This document shows positions 22,267 to 33,166 of a stretch of 64,000 nt of DNA, piece by piece. Position numbers and translations under genes: made by a program. Location of the stretch: positions 72,839,652 through 72,903,651 of the forward strand of contig NC_079496.1 of NCBI RefSeq assembly GCF_030052815.1, written 5' to 3'. The notes beneath the pieces were generated by a model. That model did no database searches. It was not told where the DNA came from and saw only the letters and a program-made list of their open reading frames with translations. Numbering within the stretch: the stretch's first letter is position 1; every line of letters begins with the position of its first letter. Origin of the DNA: Hevea brasiliensis (taxonomy: Eukaryota; Streptophyta; Magnoliopsida; Malpighiales; Euphorbiaceae).

Positions 22267-23490
22267 ATGGACTCCACATCACAGAGAGTGGTCAATGAGG
22301 AAGTGGAAAGTCATGCTCCATCTATGACTGAACCAGGAGACAGGAGGGAACCTGCTCCACCAGTACCTGGTGCACCAGCCACATTTCAACAAATGGCTAA
22401 GTTCTTTAGACAGATGGCAGGAGTTATACCACCACTACCTCCACATTAAAAATCTCATGTGGAGAGACTCAGGAAGTTCGGAGCAGTGGATTTTCTGGGC
22501 AAAAGGGAAGATGATTCTGTCACAGCTGAAAACTGGTTGGACAGAACTGGAAGAGTCTTGAAACAACTTCATTGTACTCCAAAGCAAAATTTAGAAGCTG
22601 CTGTATCACTACTGCAAGATGATGCATACCAATGGTGGGATACAGCAACTAGTGAGGTACCAGTAGAACAAATAACTTGGGATTTCTTTCTCACTGAGTT
22701 CATAAAGAAGTATGTGGGCAGTGTATATCTAGAAGAAAAGAGAAGGGAGTTTATTACCCTATGCCAGAGACAGTTGACAGTGGCTGAATATGAAAGAGAA
22801 TTTGTCAGACTGAGCTGCTATGGGCGGGAAATAGTCCCTAATGAGGCAGAGAGATGCAAGAGATTTGAGGAAGGGCTCAATGATAACATTAAAGTAATGA
22901 TTACAGCCTTGGGGATTACAGAGTTTGCCAAGTTAGTGGAAACCACACTGAAGGTTAAAAAAGTTAGAATGAATGAACAAAACAGAAGGGATAGACAGCA
23001 AAAAAGAGGTCAGATTTAGACCAGTGCATCTTCTGCCCCTAGTAAGAAATTCAGAGGTTCACCTACTCAGAGTTTCAGTAGAGCACAAAGTCAGGGTCAG
23101 TCACAGAGGACCAAATCTCAGTTTACACTAAGGAGAGGCCAGTCCACACCTTCAGTGGCTAGCTCTCCAGGGATAACATTCAGGGGACCAGCCCAAACAG
23201 TGTCTGTTGCTTGCCCACATTGCCAAACATGGCATAAGGGTGAATGTTGGAGGATGATAGGTGCTTGTTTACAGTGTGGGTCTACAGACCACCTAGTCCG
23301 AGATTGTCCTCGCAGAACTGCTACATCCACTTCGATATCAACTGATAAGCCTGCCCCTCCAGCTACAAGGGGTAGAAAGCCGGGTAAGGTTGAGGCACTG
23401 CATTTACGTAAAACCTATATCGTAGTCCGTGGGGAGAGCGTATGCGTAAAACCAGCCAGAGCCTATACTATAAGGGCACAGGAGGAATAA
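22267..23490 (+). pseudogene. Element C: gag
   Basis: Ty3/gypsy Gag from ATG 22267 (MDSTSQRVVNEEVESHAPS). Order: acidic/proline-rich N-terminus, capsid (HVERLRKFGAVDFLGKREDD, NWLDRTGRVLKQLHCTPKQ, DAYQWWDTATSE, YLEEKRREFITLCQRQLTV, RFEEGLNDNIKV), a basic serine-rich spacer, then CPHCQTWHKGECW and the CCHC knuckle CLQCGSTDHLVRDC (about residues 335-350). Stops at 22447 (TAA), 23017 (TAG) and 23488 (TAA) all lie in one frame that otherwise stays open, so this copy decayed by point mutation rather than by frameshift. Confidence 0.92.
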
Positions 23491-23960
23491 GATGCTCCAG
23501 ATGTCATTAAGGGTATGTTCCCCTTCTATAATACTTCTGTGCATGCATTAGTGGATCCTGGATCTACTCATTCATATATTTGCATCAAGCTGCCTATAGA
23601 AAAGGGAATACCAGTAGAGGAAAGTGACTAAGACATCCTGGTCACAAATCTGCTAGGCCACAGTGTGGTAGTGAATAAGATATACAAGGGCTGTCCATTA
23701 AAGATTCAAGGGAAAGAGTTCTCAACAGGCTTAATCGAACTGCCTTTCCATGAGTTTGATGTGACTTTGGGAATGGATTGGTTATCCCATCATCAGGCAA
23801 TAGTAGATTGTAAATCGAAGAGAATCTCTCTGAAAACTATTGAGAATGAAGAAATAACAGTTGTGGGTGAAAGGACAGATTTCTTATCCAATGTCATCTC
23901 AGCTACAGTTGTAAGGAGATGGTTGAGAAAAGGGTGTGAAGCCTATTTGGCACACGTGGT
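23491..23960 (+). pseudogene. Element C: aspartic protease
   Basis: Continues the gag frame without a shift. The active-site motif ALVDPGSTHSYICIKLP is intact, catalytic Asp included. A TAA at 23629-23631 follows (expected CAA). The second half shows [35 protein letters not shown] and [13 protein letters not shown]. It would cut the Gag-Pol precursor. Confidence 0.9.
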
Positions 23961-24910
23961 TGACACTAGGCAGGGTAAATTTAACTTGTCTAACATACCC
24001 ACAGTAAGGGATTTCTCTGAGGTATTTCCTGAGGAATTGCCTAGTTTACCACTAGAAAGGGAAGTTGAATTTGCTATTGAGATTATGCCGGGTACAGCTC
24101 CGATTTCAATTGCTCCGTATAGGATGGCACCTGCTGAATTGAAAGAGTTAAAAATCCAGCTGCAAGAATTACTAGACAAGGGGTTCATACACCCCAGTGT
24201 GTCACCGTGGGGAGCTCCGGTACTGTTTGTAAAGAAGAAAGATGGGACACTAAGGTTATGTGTTGACTATCGGCAGTTAAACAGAGTAACAGTGAAGAAC
24301 AAGTATCCGTTGCCTAGAATTGACAATCTGTTTAATCAGTTGAAGGGAGCCGGTGTATTTTGTAAGATTGATCTCAGATCAGGGTATCATCAGCTAAGGG
24401 TTAAAGATGCAGATGTGCCTAAGACTGCATTTAGAACTCAGTATGGGCATTATGAATTCCTGGTAATGCCATTTGGATTAACAAACGCCCCAATAACATT
24501 CATGGACCTTATGAACCATATCTTCCATCCATAGTTAGATCAGTTCATAGTGGTCTTCATTGATGACATCCTGGTGTATTCCAATGATAAAGCAGAACAT
24601 GATGAACATTTGAGAATTGTTCTGTAGACTCTAAAAGAGAAGAAACCGTATGCTAAATTGTCCAAGTGTGAGTTTTGGTTGAATGAGATTACATTCCTTG
24701 GACATGTAGTATTAGCTGAAGGGATTAGAGTGGATCCCAAGAAGATTAAAAGCCTCCCAGAAATACAACTGAGATCAGAAGTTTCTTGGGGTTAACCGGA
24801 TATTATAGAAGATTTCTAAAGGAATTTTCCCTGATAGCTGCTCCAATGACCAAATTACTACACAAGAATATGAAATTTGACTAGAATGACAAGTGTCAAA
24901 CTAGTTTTGA
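23961..24910 (+). pseudogene. Element C: reverse transcriptase
   Basis: In frame with protease up to the TAG at 24532-24534. Motifs: [60 protein letters not shown], the first catalytic Asp in [28 protein letters not shown], then past the stop the catalytic FIDDILVYS (about 24556). Near 24755 some 18 bases found in H are missing and the frame is lost across the RT/RNase H connection. Confidence 0.93.
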
Positions 24911-25135
24911 GAGGTTGAAGGCTATGTTGACAGAGGCACCAGTGTTAACACAGCTAGTGTCAAGAAAAGACTTTGTAGTCTATAGTGATGCCTCACACAA
25001 TGGGTTAGGGTGTGTACTCATGCAAGATGGGAAAGTGGTTGCATATGCTTCCAGGCACTTAAGGCCACATGAAAAGAATTACCCTACTCATGATTTAGAG
25101 TTAGCAGCAGCTATCTTCTCATTAAAGATATGATT
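24911..25135 (+). pseudogene. Element C: RNase H, internally deleted
   Basis: RNase H start is clear: [20 protein letters not shown], then [20 protein letters not shown] and [11 protein letters not shown]. The next 130 or so bases, which in H encode the IWRHYLYSE to DHKSLKYLP region with catalytic residues, are missing. The text resumes at [15 protein letters not shown]. The enzyme would be inactive even without the stops. Confidence 0.88.
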
Positions 25136-25969
25136 GACTTCCACCCTGGGAAGGCAAATGTAGTCGCTGATGCTTTAAGCAGAAAATCTATTGTAGCATT
25201 AAGATCTCTGAATGCCCAACTGTCCTTAACTCATGATGGAGTTATTTTGGTTGAGTTGCAAGTGAAGTCGAATCTGTTACAATGGATACTGGATGGGCAG
25301 AAGACATATGAGAAATTAATGGTTGTTATGGGCAAAATCACTGAGGGGAAGGAAACTGAATATGAAGTGAAAGAAAATGGGCGCTTGTACTATAAAGAAA
25401 GAGTGTGTGTTCCAGATGATAAAGAATTGAAAACCAGTATTATGAGAGAAGCACATAACAGTGTGTATGCTATACACCCAGGAAGCACAAAAATGTACCA
25501 TGACCTGAAACTCCGATACTGGTGGCTAGGTATGAAGAAGGACATAGTTGACCATGTAACTAGATGCTTGACATGTCAGTAAGTCAAAACAGAACATCAA
25601 GTTCCATAAGGTTTGTCACAGCCCATAAATATACCTAAATGGAAATGAGATCGAGTCACTATGGAATTTGACAGTGGTCTACCTTTCACTCAGAAGAAGC
25701 ATGATGCAGTATGGGTGATTGTAGATAGGTTGTCCAAATCAGCACATTTTCTGCCAGTCAAAACTCACTACTCACTAGAAAAGCTAGCAGAATTGTATAT
25801 TAGTGAGATAGTTAGACTACATGGAATTTTGCTTTCCATTATATCTGATAGAGACCTGAGGTTTACATATAGATTTTGGAAGAAATTATAAGAATCCTTG
25901 GGCACACAACTCCATTTTAGTACAGCTTTTCATCCTCAGATGGATGGACAGTCAGAAAGAATAATCCAG
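25136..25969 (+). pseudogene. Element C: linker and integrase, first part
   Basis: Linker ([20 protein letters not shown], then LQWILDGQKTYEKL), HHCC zinc finger (REAHNSVYAIHPGS, then RCLTCQ) and integrase core. Stops occur at 25580-25582 and 25889-25891. The acidic core positions are recognisable: EFDSGLPF (first Asp region, altered from the usual DF), [11 protein letters not shown] and GQSERIIQ. The reading frame meets an intron-like insert at 25970. Confidence 0.88.
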
Positions 25970-26048
25970 GTAAATTCTGAAACTCATTGAGTTATTATAA
26001 ACAATAATTGAACTGATAATGATAATAATAACATAACATATGTGATAG
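25970..26048 (+). other. Intron-like GT-AG segment in integrase, element C copy
   Basis: 79 nt starting GTAAATTCTG and ending GATAG, AT-rich and with stops in every useful frame. Removing it joins ATAATCCAG to GTCCTCGAGGATATG in frame, giving the standard integrase junction IIQ-VLEDML. It contains CTGATAATGATAA, a possible branch-point region. Equivalent inserts: 16161-16233, 47381-47455, 58751-58824 (-). Confidence 0.7.
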
Positions 26049-26780
26049 GTCCTCGAGGATATGCTGAGAAGTTGTGTTATTGAGTTTGAGGGAAGGTGGG
26101 ACAGATACCTTCCACTGGCAGAATTTGCATACAACAATAGCTATCAAGCTAGCATACAAATGGCACCCTATGAAGCACTGTATGGGAGAAAATGCAGAAC
26201 ACCTGTATGTTGGACTGAATTGGGTAAAGATAAGCTAGTGGGGCCAGACCTGATAAAACAGACAGAGGAAAAGGTGAAACTGATAAAGGCCAATTTGAAA
26301 GTTGCCTCAGACCGACAGAAATCTTATGCTGATTTAAAAAGAAAGGATATTGAGTATGAAGTTGGCGAGAAGGTACTTCTCAAAGTATCACCGTGGAAGA
26401 AAGTGTTGAGATTCGGGAAAAAGGGAAAATTAAGCCCTAGGTTCAGTGGCCCATATGAAGTTATGGAATGTGTGGGACTAGTAGCCTACCGATTAGCCTT
26501 ACCACCTGAGCTGGACAAGATACATAATGTGTTCCATGTCTCGATGCTCAGAAGATACAGATCAGATCCTTCACATGTCATCTCAACAAAAGAAATTGTG
26601 GTACAACGTGACCTAACATTTGAAGAAGAACCGATTAAAATCTTAGCACGAGAGGTAAAAGAGCTCAGAAACAAAACAATTCCACTAGTGAAAATCACGG
26701 AAGAGGCAACATGGGAGAGTGAGGAGACAATGAGGCAACAGTTCCCTCAGCTCTTCACATTAGGTAAATTTCGAGGACGA
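26049..26780 (+). pseudogene. Element C: integrase C-terminus and chromodomain-like tail
   Basis: One open frame from the intron-like segment onward: VLEDMLRSCVIEFEGRWDRY, PLAEFAYNNSYQASIQMAPY, EALYGRKCRTPVCW, SYADLKRKDIEYEVGEKVLL, the GPY module KLSPRFSGPYEVMECVG, then [20 protein letters not shown]. The chromodomain-like end is shortened: after IPLVK the VLWRHHN bases are missing and text resumes at [15 protein letters not shown]. It ends QLFTLGKFRGRNFYLEG just before the polypurine tract. Confidence 0.92.
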
Positions 26781-26804
26781 AATTTTTATTTAGAGGGGAA
26801 GAGT

Positions 26805-29800
26805 TGTAACATCCCCACTGTATGTATTATGTACGTTCTGTTGCTCCAACGGCCAAATAGCAGTCCAGGCAAGTCAGAATGTCTGGAACTACACTTTGGT
26901 GATAGTGAACAGACATAAAATGATGAAAAAAATAAAAAGAAAATATAAGAAAAATTAAATAAAAATGAAAGAGAGAAAATGAAGCTAAGTTAAATGAGCC
27001 GGCACCGAAGCGATGGGTTACTGCACTGGGAAGGCCATTTCCGACCCTAGGACCATGGGGAACCCTCAGAATTTAATTTCAAGATGTAAGTAAAGGTCTA
27101 TTGAAATATAATTGACACTAGAATTATCAAAGAAAAAATTAATAAATTAGTACAAAGAAAATTGAAAAATCAAGAAATAGATAAAAATTAGTGTTACCGA
27201 AAAATTGGGAATATAACCCGAAGTGGGGCATTTTGGTCATTTGACACCAAGAGTTGCCTTTTGACCTTAATTTCCATTAAAAATAAATGATATTACACTT
27301 TAGAAATGTCATGAAAAATTAAAATGTGATACAATATGTAAATAGTAAAAGAATGGAGGTAAATGAGCAAATAAGGAAACTTTAACTAATTAACCATTAA
27401 ACTATTACTTAGTGCTCCACTAACTCTAGCCATGGGATACTTATCTAAGCCTTGGGACAGCTGAATCATCATCTTCAACCTTGCTCCATAAACCAGCCGA
27501 AACTCTCACCATGGAAACCACTATTGCCGCCCCACATGCAACCTTCATTAGTGCATGATCAAACCACCATTTCTACTTGGTTCCTTCATTAGAGCTTGCC
27601 TACTTACCTTGGGGAAGATATTGGCAACAAGAAAAACAAGATTTGATGAAGTTTTGATAAGCTTCAAAAGTGGTAAGTGTCCAAAACCTCTCCCTTGCTT
27701 TAGTAAACCTTGTGTTTAGGTTGAGGTGAGTATTTTAGTGAAGAGAAATAAAGAAAACATTGAGATATGTAATTGTCCATTTTTGGCAGCCATGAATATT
27801 TGTTGTATTTGAGTTTTTCTTACCTCTAATGGATGGGAATTATGGTTGATTAACTCAAATGGAAGATGTAGTAAGTTAAAATCTAAGTATGTGTATGTAA
27901 TGCTTGAAATAAGGGTTTGAAATGGAACCTTGATACTTTGGCAAACTGCCATGTTTGACAGCCCATAATATCATGAATTTGTGTGCGACTATGAAGTTTA
28001 TTAATGAAATATGATAGTGTTAAATTATGGGTAGCATGTGCAATTGATATTGAAGTATGAGTATATTGAAGTGTATGTGTAATATTGATATAGAGATATG
28101 TTGAATTTTGGTGGAAGTGAATGTTGAACTTAATGGTGAATTGTGTGCATTGAGCACTTGAATGTTCTGCCCAAAATTGTTTGTTGTAATTGTGTACAAT
28201 ATATATATGGAAGTGCCATTGATTGAATATTGAAGTAATGAGGAGGAGAAGGAATATCAAATTGAAAGTGTAAGTGTTTTGTGCAGGTTGTGTATTGATG
28301 GCAGTACCTAAATTAGGTGATAAGTGCCAAATTGTGAACCCAATTGGTATGAGGCCAATGGGGGTGAAACTAGACACCAAATAGGCCAACTTTCATGTAG
28401 AAATGTTACCAAAATTGTGCCTAGAAACTGACCTTAAAAATGACCAAATTCGGAATAGCAACCTTGCAACCAAGATTTTTTATCATATGAATAGTAATCA
28501 TTAGGATGACCATAACTCACTCAAAACAGGTCCAATTGACCTGAAATTTTTACCATGGATAGCTTAGATATAGAGATACAATTCTTATGAAGACACCAAA
28601 GCCCAGAAATGGCCAGAACTAAGTAAAATGGCTTGCACAAATTTGGGTACAAAAACTGCCAGAACTAAAAGTGACCTAAAATTGATCAAATTTTGCACTA
28701 AAGGTGCAATCTGTCCAGCTTTAGTAACTTTACCATATCATGGTTTATACAACTCATAATGACCTGAAATTTTGCCCCAAGTGCAATAAGACATATAACT
28801 ACAATTTTGCCTCTTTGACCAGAAGCTAAAAACTAAGAGAAATAGAACTTTAAGCTAGACCAATCTAGCACACCAAAAATTGAGAATTTGACATTTACAT
28901 ATAATGATGCTTGAAGCAATTTGGCAATGAATGCCAACCTATAAAAATGGTAAATTGCACTATATTGGCAGCATATTGAATTACAATATGTGAAATATTG
29001 ATGCTAGAAACAACTTATCCATAGTACCTAAAAAGGTCAACATAAGCATTGACTTATGAATTACATAATAGCTAGTAAACTCAAAAAAATTGATGAATTA
29101 AATAATTAATTTATAACGTACCCTAGTTTGCCTAGTTGACTAGTTTGGATAGGTTGGCATGCCAATAGGATTTTGACAGCTATTTTGTAAATGGCTTCAT
29201 GCCATACTGTGTTTTTACGACTTATTATGCCGCACTGTGACTTTAATTGCCTACGGCTATACATATTGTGTATTTATTCTTGGCTTATTGCCAAATTGAC
29301 TATATGGCTTTTTGGCCACACTATTTGCACACCGGGAGACACTTTGAGACCAATGGTGTGACAGCCCAAGGTACTAGGTACCCAGTGCCAGTATATCCAT
29401 TTATCTAGTCTGGTCAGTATATAGGCTACACGGGCAGTAATTCAAGTACTATTAAATTCAAATAGCTAAACCTAGTTTTCTGATATACAGCACTACCAAA
29501 ATTAGCAAATATTGAAATGTTAGCAAATAAAGGTAGAATCAACAATTGTAAAGAATACCGATGTCATAAATTCAATTACTTTATTTTAGTATATATTTCT
29601 TTATATTTGGCACCACTAAGCAAAATTGCTTAGTGCGTTGCTTTTGTAATGCGTAGGTATTGGAGACACAGCTGGGGAGATTAGCAGACCTACGACCGGG
29701 TAAGACATCAGATCTGAACAGAAGTCCAGAGTCATCTGCACTGCATTGCATACATGATAGGACTTAGGATATCTTGTATTTTGTACTTTTGTTGTATTTG

Positions 29801-30257
29801 AAATTTGGCCCTGTATTTTGTAATATTATGAAAGCTCTAAAGTTTGTAATATTTTGTACATATTAAGTAACATGGAGATTTTCTGGATATATTTAAACTA
29901 TTATGGACTGTATTATGGAACTGTTTAATGACTGCAAAAGTCTATTGACTTTACTGAGAAATAGAGACTATTAAATATTTGAGATTTTCATATTATTATA
30001 TTAAACTGTTTTCAACAGGTTTGGAAGGATAGTTTATCTAAAATACTGATGGCACCTTGTCAAATTTTTATTATCATTTTTTAAACACTGATTTTATCAA
30101 AGTATGAAAATAGTATAAGCATGATATGAATAGTACATAAAAGACTTCTTAAAATCAAATTGAGTTCAAGAAATGAAATAATCACAGACTAGGTGTTCCG
30201 GCACGCCGTGTAGCATGCCTTGCTCAGCTATACTGTAGACGGGTGAGGGGTGTTACA
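26805..30257 (+). repeat. Element C 3' LTR, complete
   Basis: 3453 bp from TGTAACATCCCC (preceded by polypurine tract TAGAGGGGAAGAGT, 26791-26804) to GAGGGGTGTTACA. The part after about 29155 repeats 21093-22142. The first two thirds belong to a different LTR subtype from B and H, closer to I and J (compare AGCGATGGGTTACTGCA at 27010 with 61626). No coding sequence. The next five bases, CTCTG, would be the right target duplicate. Confidence 0.92.
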
Positions 30258-30441
30258 CTCTGAATGTGGAGAGAGTGAAAGACAGTGAGCAAAGCCATAG
30301 GGATAGACAGTATAAGAGAGGCCTAGGGCAGTCTAGCTCCTTAGTCAAAGCTAGTAAGAAGCCCAAGGGACCTTAGAGCCAAAGTCAGTCCCAAAGGCTG
30401 AAATCACAGACTATACCTAGGAGAGGCCAGTCAGCAATATC
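30258..30441 (+). pseudogene. Element D: gag fragment flanking C and E
   Basis: About 180 bp of Ty3/gypsy gag spacer, between capsid and zinc knuckle. Segments such as NVERVKDSEQSHRDRQYKRG and LKSQTIPRRGQSA align with VEKVRISEQ...DRQQKRG and the TPRRGQS-like region of C and H. C ends exactly at its left edge and E starts exactly at its right edge, so it is a sliver of an older element in which two later ones landed. It contains a TAG. Confidence 0.75.
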
Positions 30442-30978
30442 TGTGAGACCCCTTACCCGTCTACAGTATAGGTGAGTGAGGCATGCCACAGTTAGTGTCG
30501 GAGCACCCTATATTATCTTACTTTATTCCTAAATAAATTTTTTTTTCTTCTCGCCATTTTAATTAATCGTTCAATTTATTTATGAGCGAGAAACTGAAGG
30601 AGTTTCCCCTATTATATTGCCGTTTGGCGTGTTTCACTATTCACCTACTCAAAATTTTTCAATAACATTCTACAATAAAAATCTTATCAATTATTCTCAT
30701 AATCATCTCATATTTCAAATATCATCGATATATTTCAATTTCATATTCATTTCCATGCATTTCCATTCATGCACAATTTATATATAGAAATTTTCAAGTT
30801 TTATTAATTTACATGATATACAATTTAATCACATATGAATTAACCGATTTATTAATTTACAACACATAAATATTAATTACAATTTTTTAGTCTGCATTAC
30901 AATATAAGAAATATTTATACTATACAAAATACATAAAATGACTAATGTGAGCCCTATCTACATGCATTGCTGAGGAGG
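30442..30978 (-). repeat. Element E: LTR terminal fragment
   Basis: Begins TGTGAGACCCCTTACCCGTC, the reversed end of a gypsy LTR (GGTCTCACA), with outer flank D on its left, so this is the outer end of an inverted LTR. About 540 bp are kept, ending in ACATGCATTGCTGAGGAGG. The same phrase occurs inside F at about 31394. The rest of E is displaced by copia2 and should lie right of the window. Confidence 0.7.
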
Positions 30979-30983
30979 TGACT
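30979..30983. repeat. Target duplication TGACT, left of LTR F
   Basis: TGACT here and at 37035-37039 flank the two termini of F. They are perfect 5-bp duplicates, as made by Ty3/gypsy integrases. Confidence 0.85.
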
Positions 30984-32092
30984 TGTAACACCCCTCACTC
31001 GTCTACAGTGTAGCTGAGCAAGGATTGCACATTTGGTGCTGGAGCACCCTACCTTATGATGTCCTGTTCATTGTTAATTTTAAAACTTTATTTGTTCAAA
31101 AATGGTTTAGGCACTAAAGTTGTCTATTAAATCTGACTAGTATAGTAAATATCACATATTTTCCATATTCAAAATTTCAATCTCATTCATATTCAGAATC
31201 AACTCATATATCAAAATGTTTGGTTCCATTAAGTAACTTAATTTGTTAACTAATTACATAAGTTCACAGTCTACATATTATATAGTTTAAGTAAATCACA
31301 GACTTATTCAATACAAATTCTTAAATTGAATTACAACATAAGAAATAATTAAAATATACAAAATACATTATATGCTTAATATGAGCCCTATCTACATGCA
31401 TTGCTAAGGAGGTGAAAACCTTGAACTCTTCTGACACTTCTGCAGATCTGGACTCTAAAATATCAGTCGAAGTACCTGTGCAAGGAAAAAAATTCCATCG
31501 CGCTAGGCATTTTTGCTCAGTGGTGCAATAGTATAACAAGAAATAATATATACAAATAAAGAAAGAAATAAATCATAATTTGGATACTCAGGAATTAATT
31601 TAATTTGGTATGGTATTTCTAGTATCAACTAACTTATATACTAATTTGTTCCTTTTTGGAAGTGCTTAGTTTATAACCTTTCAGTAAATATACTCAGTAT
31701 ATAAATTATTCTAACTATATTGTATTTTAAGTCTCTACGGTTCAGCAAATTGTATTTTTGTTATGTTTCTATTGCTAATCTCTTTTACTCATTTCATTCA
31801 ATACTTAATTTAATTGTATTGAAATTTCATTATACTTAACTTAACTTAACTACCTGAATTGAATAATGTTTTAATTGACTACCCATGTAACCTACACACC
31901 GACCATACTTGATAAACAGATATAGCATTGGGTACCAAGTATCTCGGGCCGTCACACCATCGATCACAAAGTATCTCCCGATGTGCAATCAGTGGATAAA
32001 CTAGCACTGGGTACCTGGTACCTCGGGCCGTCACACCATCAGTCACAAAGTATCTCCCGGTGTGCAAACAGTGTGGCTAAGAAGCCATATTC
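30984..32092 (-). repeat. LTR F, distal part (probably a solo LTR)
   Basis: Minus-strand gypsy LTR end (TGTAACACCCCTCACTCG) running to AAGAAGCCATATT, where element G starts. Related to the LTRs of C and I/J by the GTGCTGGAGCACCCTA, GCTCAGTGGTGCAATAG and CTCCCGGTGTGCAAACAG blocks. It continues at 36872-37034. With TGACT on both outer sides and no internal region, F looks like a solo LTR produced by LTR-LTR recombination, then interrupted by G. Confidence 0.75.
31912..32071. repeat. About 80-bp direct duplication inside LTR F
   Basis: Two adjacent copies starting GATAAAC (31912 and 31994), each with TCGGGCCGTCACACCATC and CACAAAGTATCTCCCG. They differ at roughly ten positions, so the duplication is not recent. 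Confidence 0.85.
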
Positions 32093-32811
32093 GGTAAGGC
32101 GTAGGTACTGAAGATTTGGACAGAGGGCCCAGTAGACCACAGATTCGGTGAGGCAGCTCACAGTTCTGCATAGTGTCCGTGTCACCTCACCGTCTACAGT
32201 GCATTGGTAGGACACTAGGTCCCATTTTGTATTTTGAGATTTCTGTAAATTTGGTAATTAAACTCTTATTTTATCATGTGTATTTGAAACAAATGTAATA
32301 TTATTTCGTATTATTGTAAGTACTTGTAACATGTGATTATAAATCACATGTGAGAATTTATTTATGATTTGAGTCTAATGATGATGTGAAATGAATGAAT
32401 GACAAATAGAGGAATTGTTAAGAAAATTGTGTTTGTGAAAGGAAGAGTGAATGTCTATTTATGACTTGTACATGATTAACAAATGAGATGAATGATTGAG
32501 AAACGAATGGTTGAAAAATATTGAGATCTTGATAAATGGAGTTGAGATGAATGAATAAGAATATAGGAAGTGTTTTTCACAGGTTCCGAAGAACGGTTTT
32601 CTCCATTTTTAGCCGGTACTTTGCCGGATTTTCTATAAAATTTTCGGAACCTCAAATAAATTATAATTTCGATAAATGGCTTAAATAAATTATATTTCAC
32701 AAGTTATATTCAAAAGGAAGAATAAAAATGAATTAAGATAAAATAGCGTGCTCGGCACACTGAGTGGCATAACTTGCTCGGCTACACTGTAGTCGGGTAA
32801 GGGGTGTCACA
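32093..32811 (+). repeat. Element G 5' LTR, distal end
   Basis: Matches the last 700 or so bases of the 3' LTR. From 32227 on I counted by eye about eight mismatches in 585 bp. Between 32093 and 32226 there are many small length differences at CAG/CTG positions. Ends GGGGTGTCACA. Confidence 0.9.
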
Positions 32812-32816
32812 TTTAG

Positions 32817-32828
32817 TGGTATCAGAGC
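32817..32828 (+). other. Element G primer-binding site
   Basis: TGGTATCAGAGC, complementary to the end of initiator tRNA-Met, five bases after the LTR end, as in A and H. Confidence 0.93.
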
Positions 32829-33166
32829 ACGGTTTAGGCGTTTCTGGACCTAGATAGATTGCATATCATGCACTGCATTCATATGAGTCGAGGTGACACT
32901 ATTGCAGATCTGTATTTCTTGTTTATTTTAGGTTAAGGTATGGAATAAGAGAGTGAAGAGACAATGAGATAGTGAATGGAGATGAGAAGGAGACTGTATT
33001 TAAGATGAAAAAGGATGAGTACATAACTGTTTGAGGATAGGATTGAGACTAAGGAGAAAGTGAAGTAGGATAACACGGAAAGGTGAAGAAATAAAGAGGT
33101 ATTAGCTCCTTGGCTATTTACATTAGGTAAATTTTGAGGACGAAATTTAAATTAGAGGGGAAGAGT
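32829..33166 (+). other. Element G internal remnant without coding sequence
   Basis: About 340 bp. The first 100 bp match the leader before gag in H (GTCGAGGTGACACTATTGCAGATCT). The last 55 bp match the end of pol and the polypurine tract (ACATTAGGTAAATTTTGAGGACGAAATTT, shown here in parts, then TTAGAGGGGAAGAGT). Between them lies purine-rich sequence (GAGAGTGAAGAGACAATGAG and similar) that may be decayed pol end (compare ESEETMRQ code at 48133). No gag, protease, RT or integrase. Confidence 0.8.

Larger units (their letters stand above)
21093..30257 (+). mobile_element. Element C: Ty3/gypsy (chromovirus type), carries element A in its 5' LTR
   Basis: Plus-strand gypsy element with all domains in the order gag, protease, RT, RNase H, integrase, chromodomain-like tail, then 3' LTR. 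Its 5' LTR is cut by insertion of A, and the missing first part should lie left of the window. Gag to RT is a single reading frame broken only by stop codons. Deletions near 24755 and 25132 remove parts of RT and RNase H. It is itself inserted in the gag of another gypsy copy (D). Confidence 0.93.

Noticed and set aside
27883..28389. A 168-codon minus-strand frame
   Set aside because: Within the 3' LTR of C; low-complexity His/Thr/Ile-rich translation, no domain, no counterpart in related LTRs.
30442..30983. E and F as the two LTRs of one element
   Set aside because: They share orientation and some text, but F has its own TGACT duplicates on both sides and abuts E directly with no internal region or primer-binding site.
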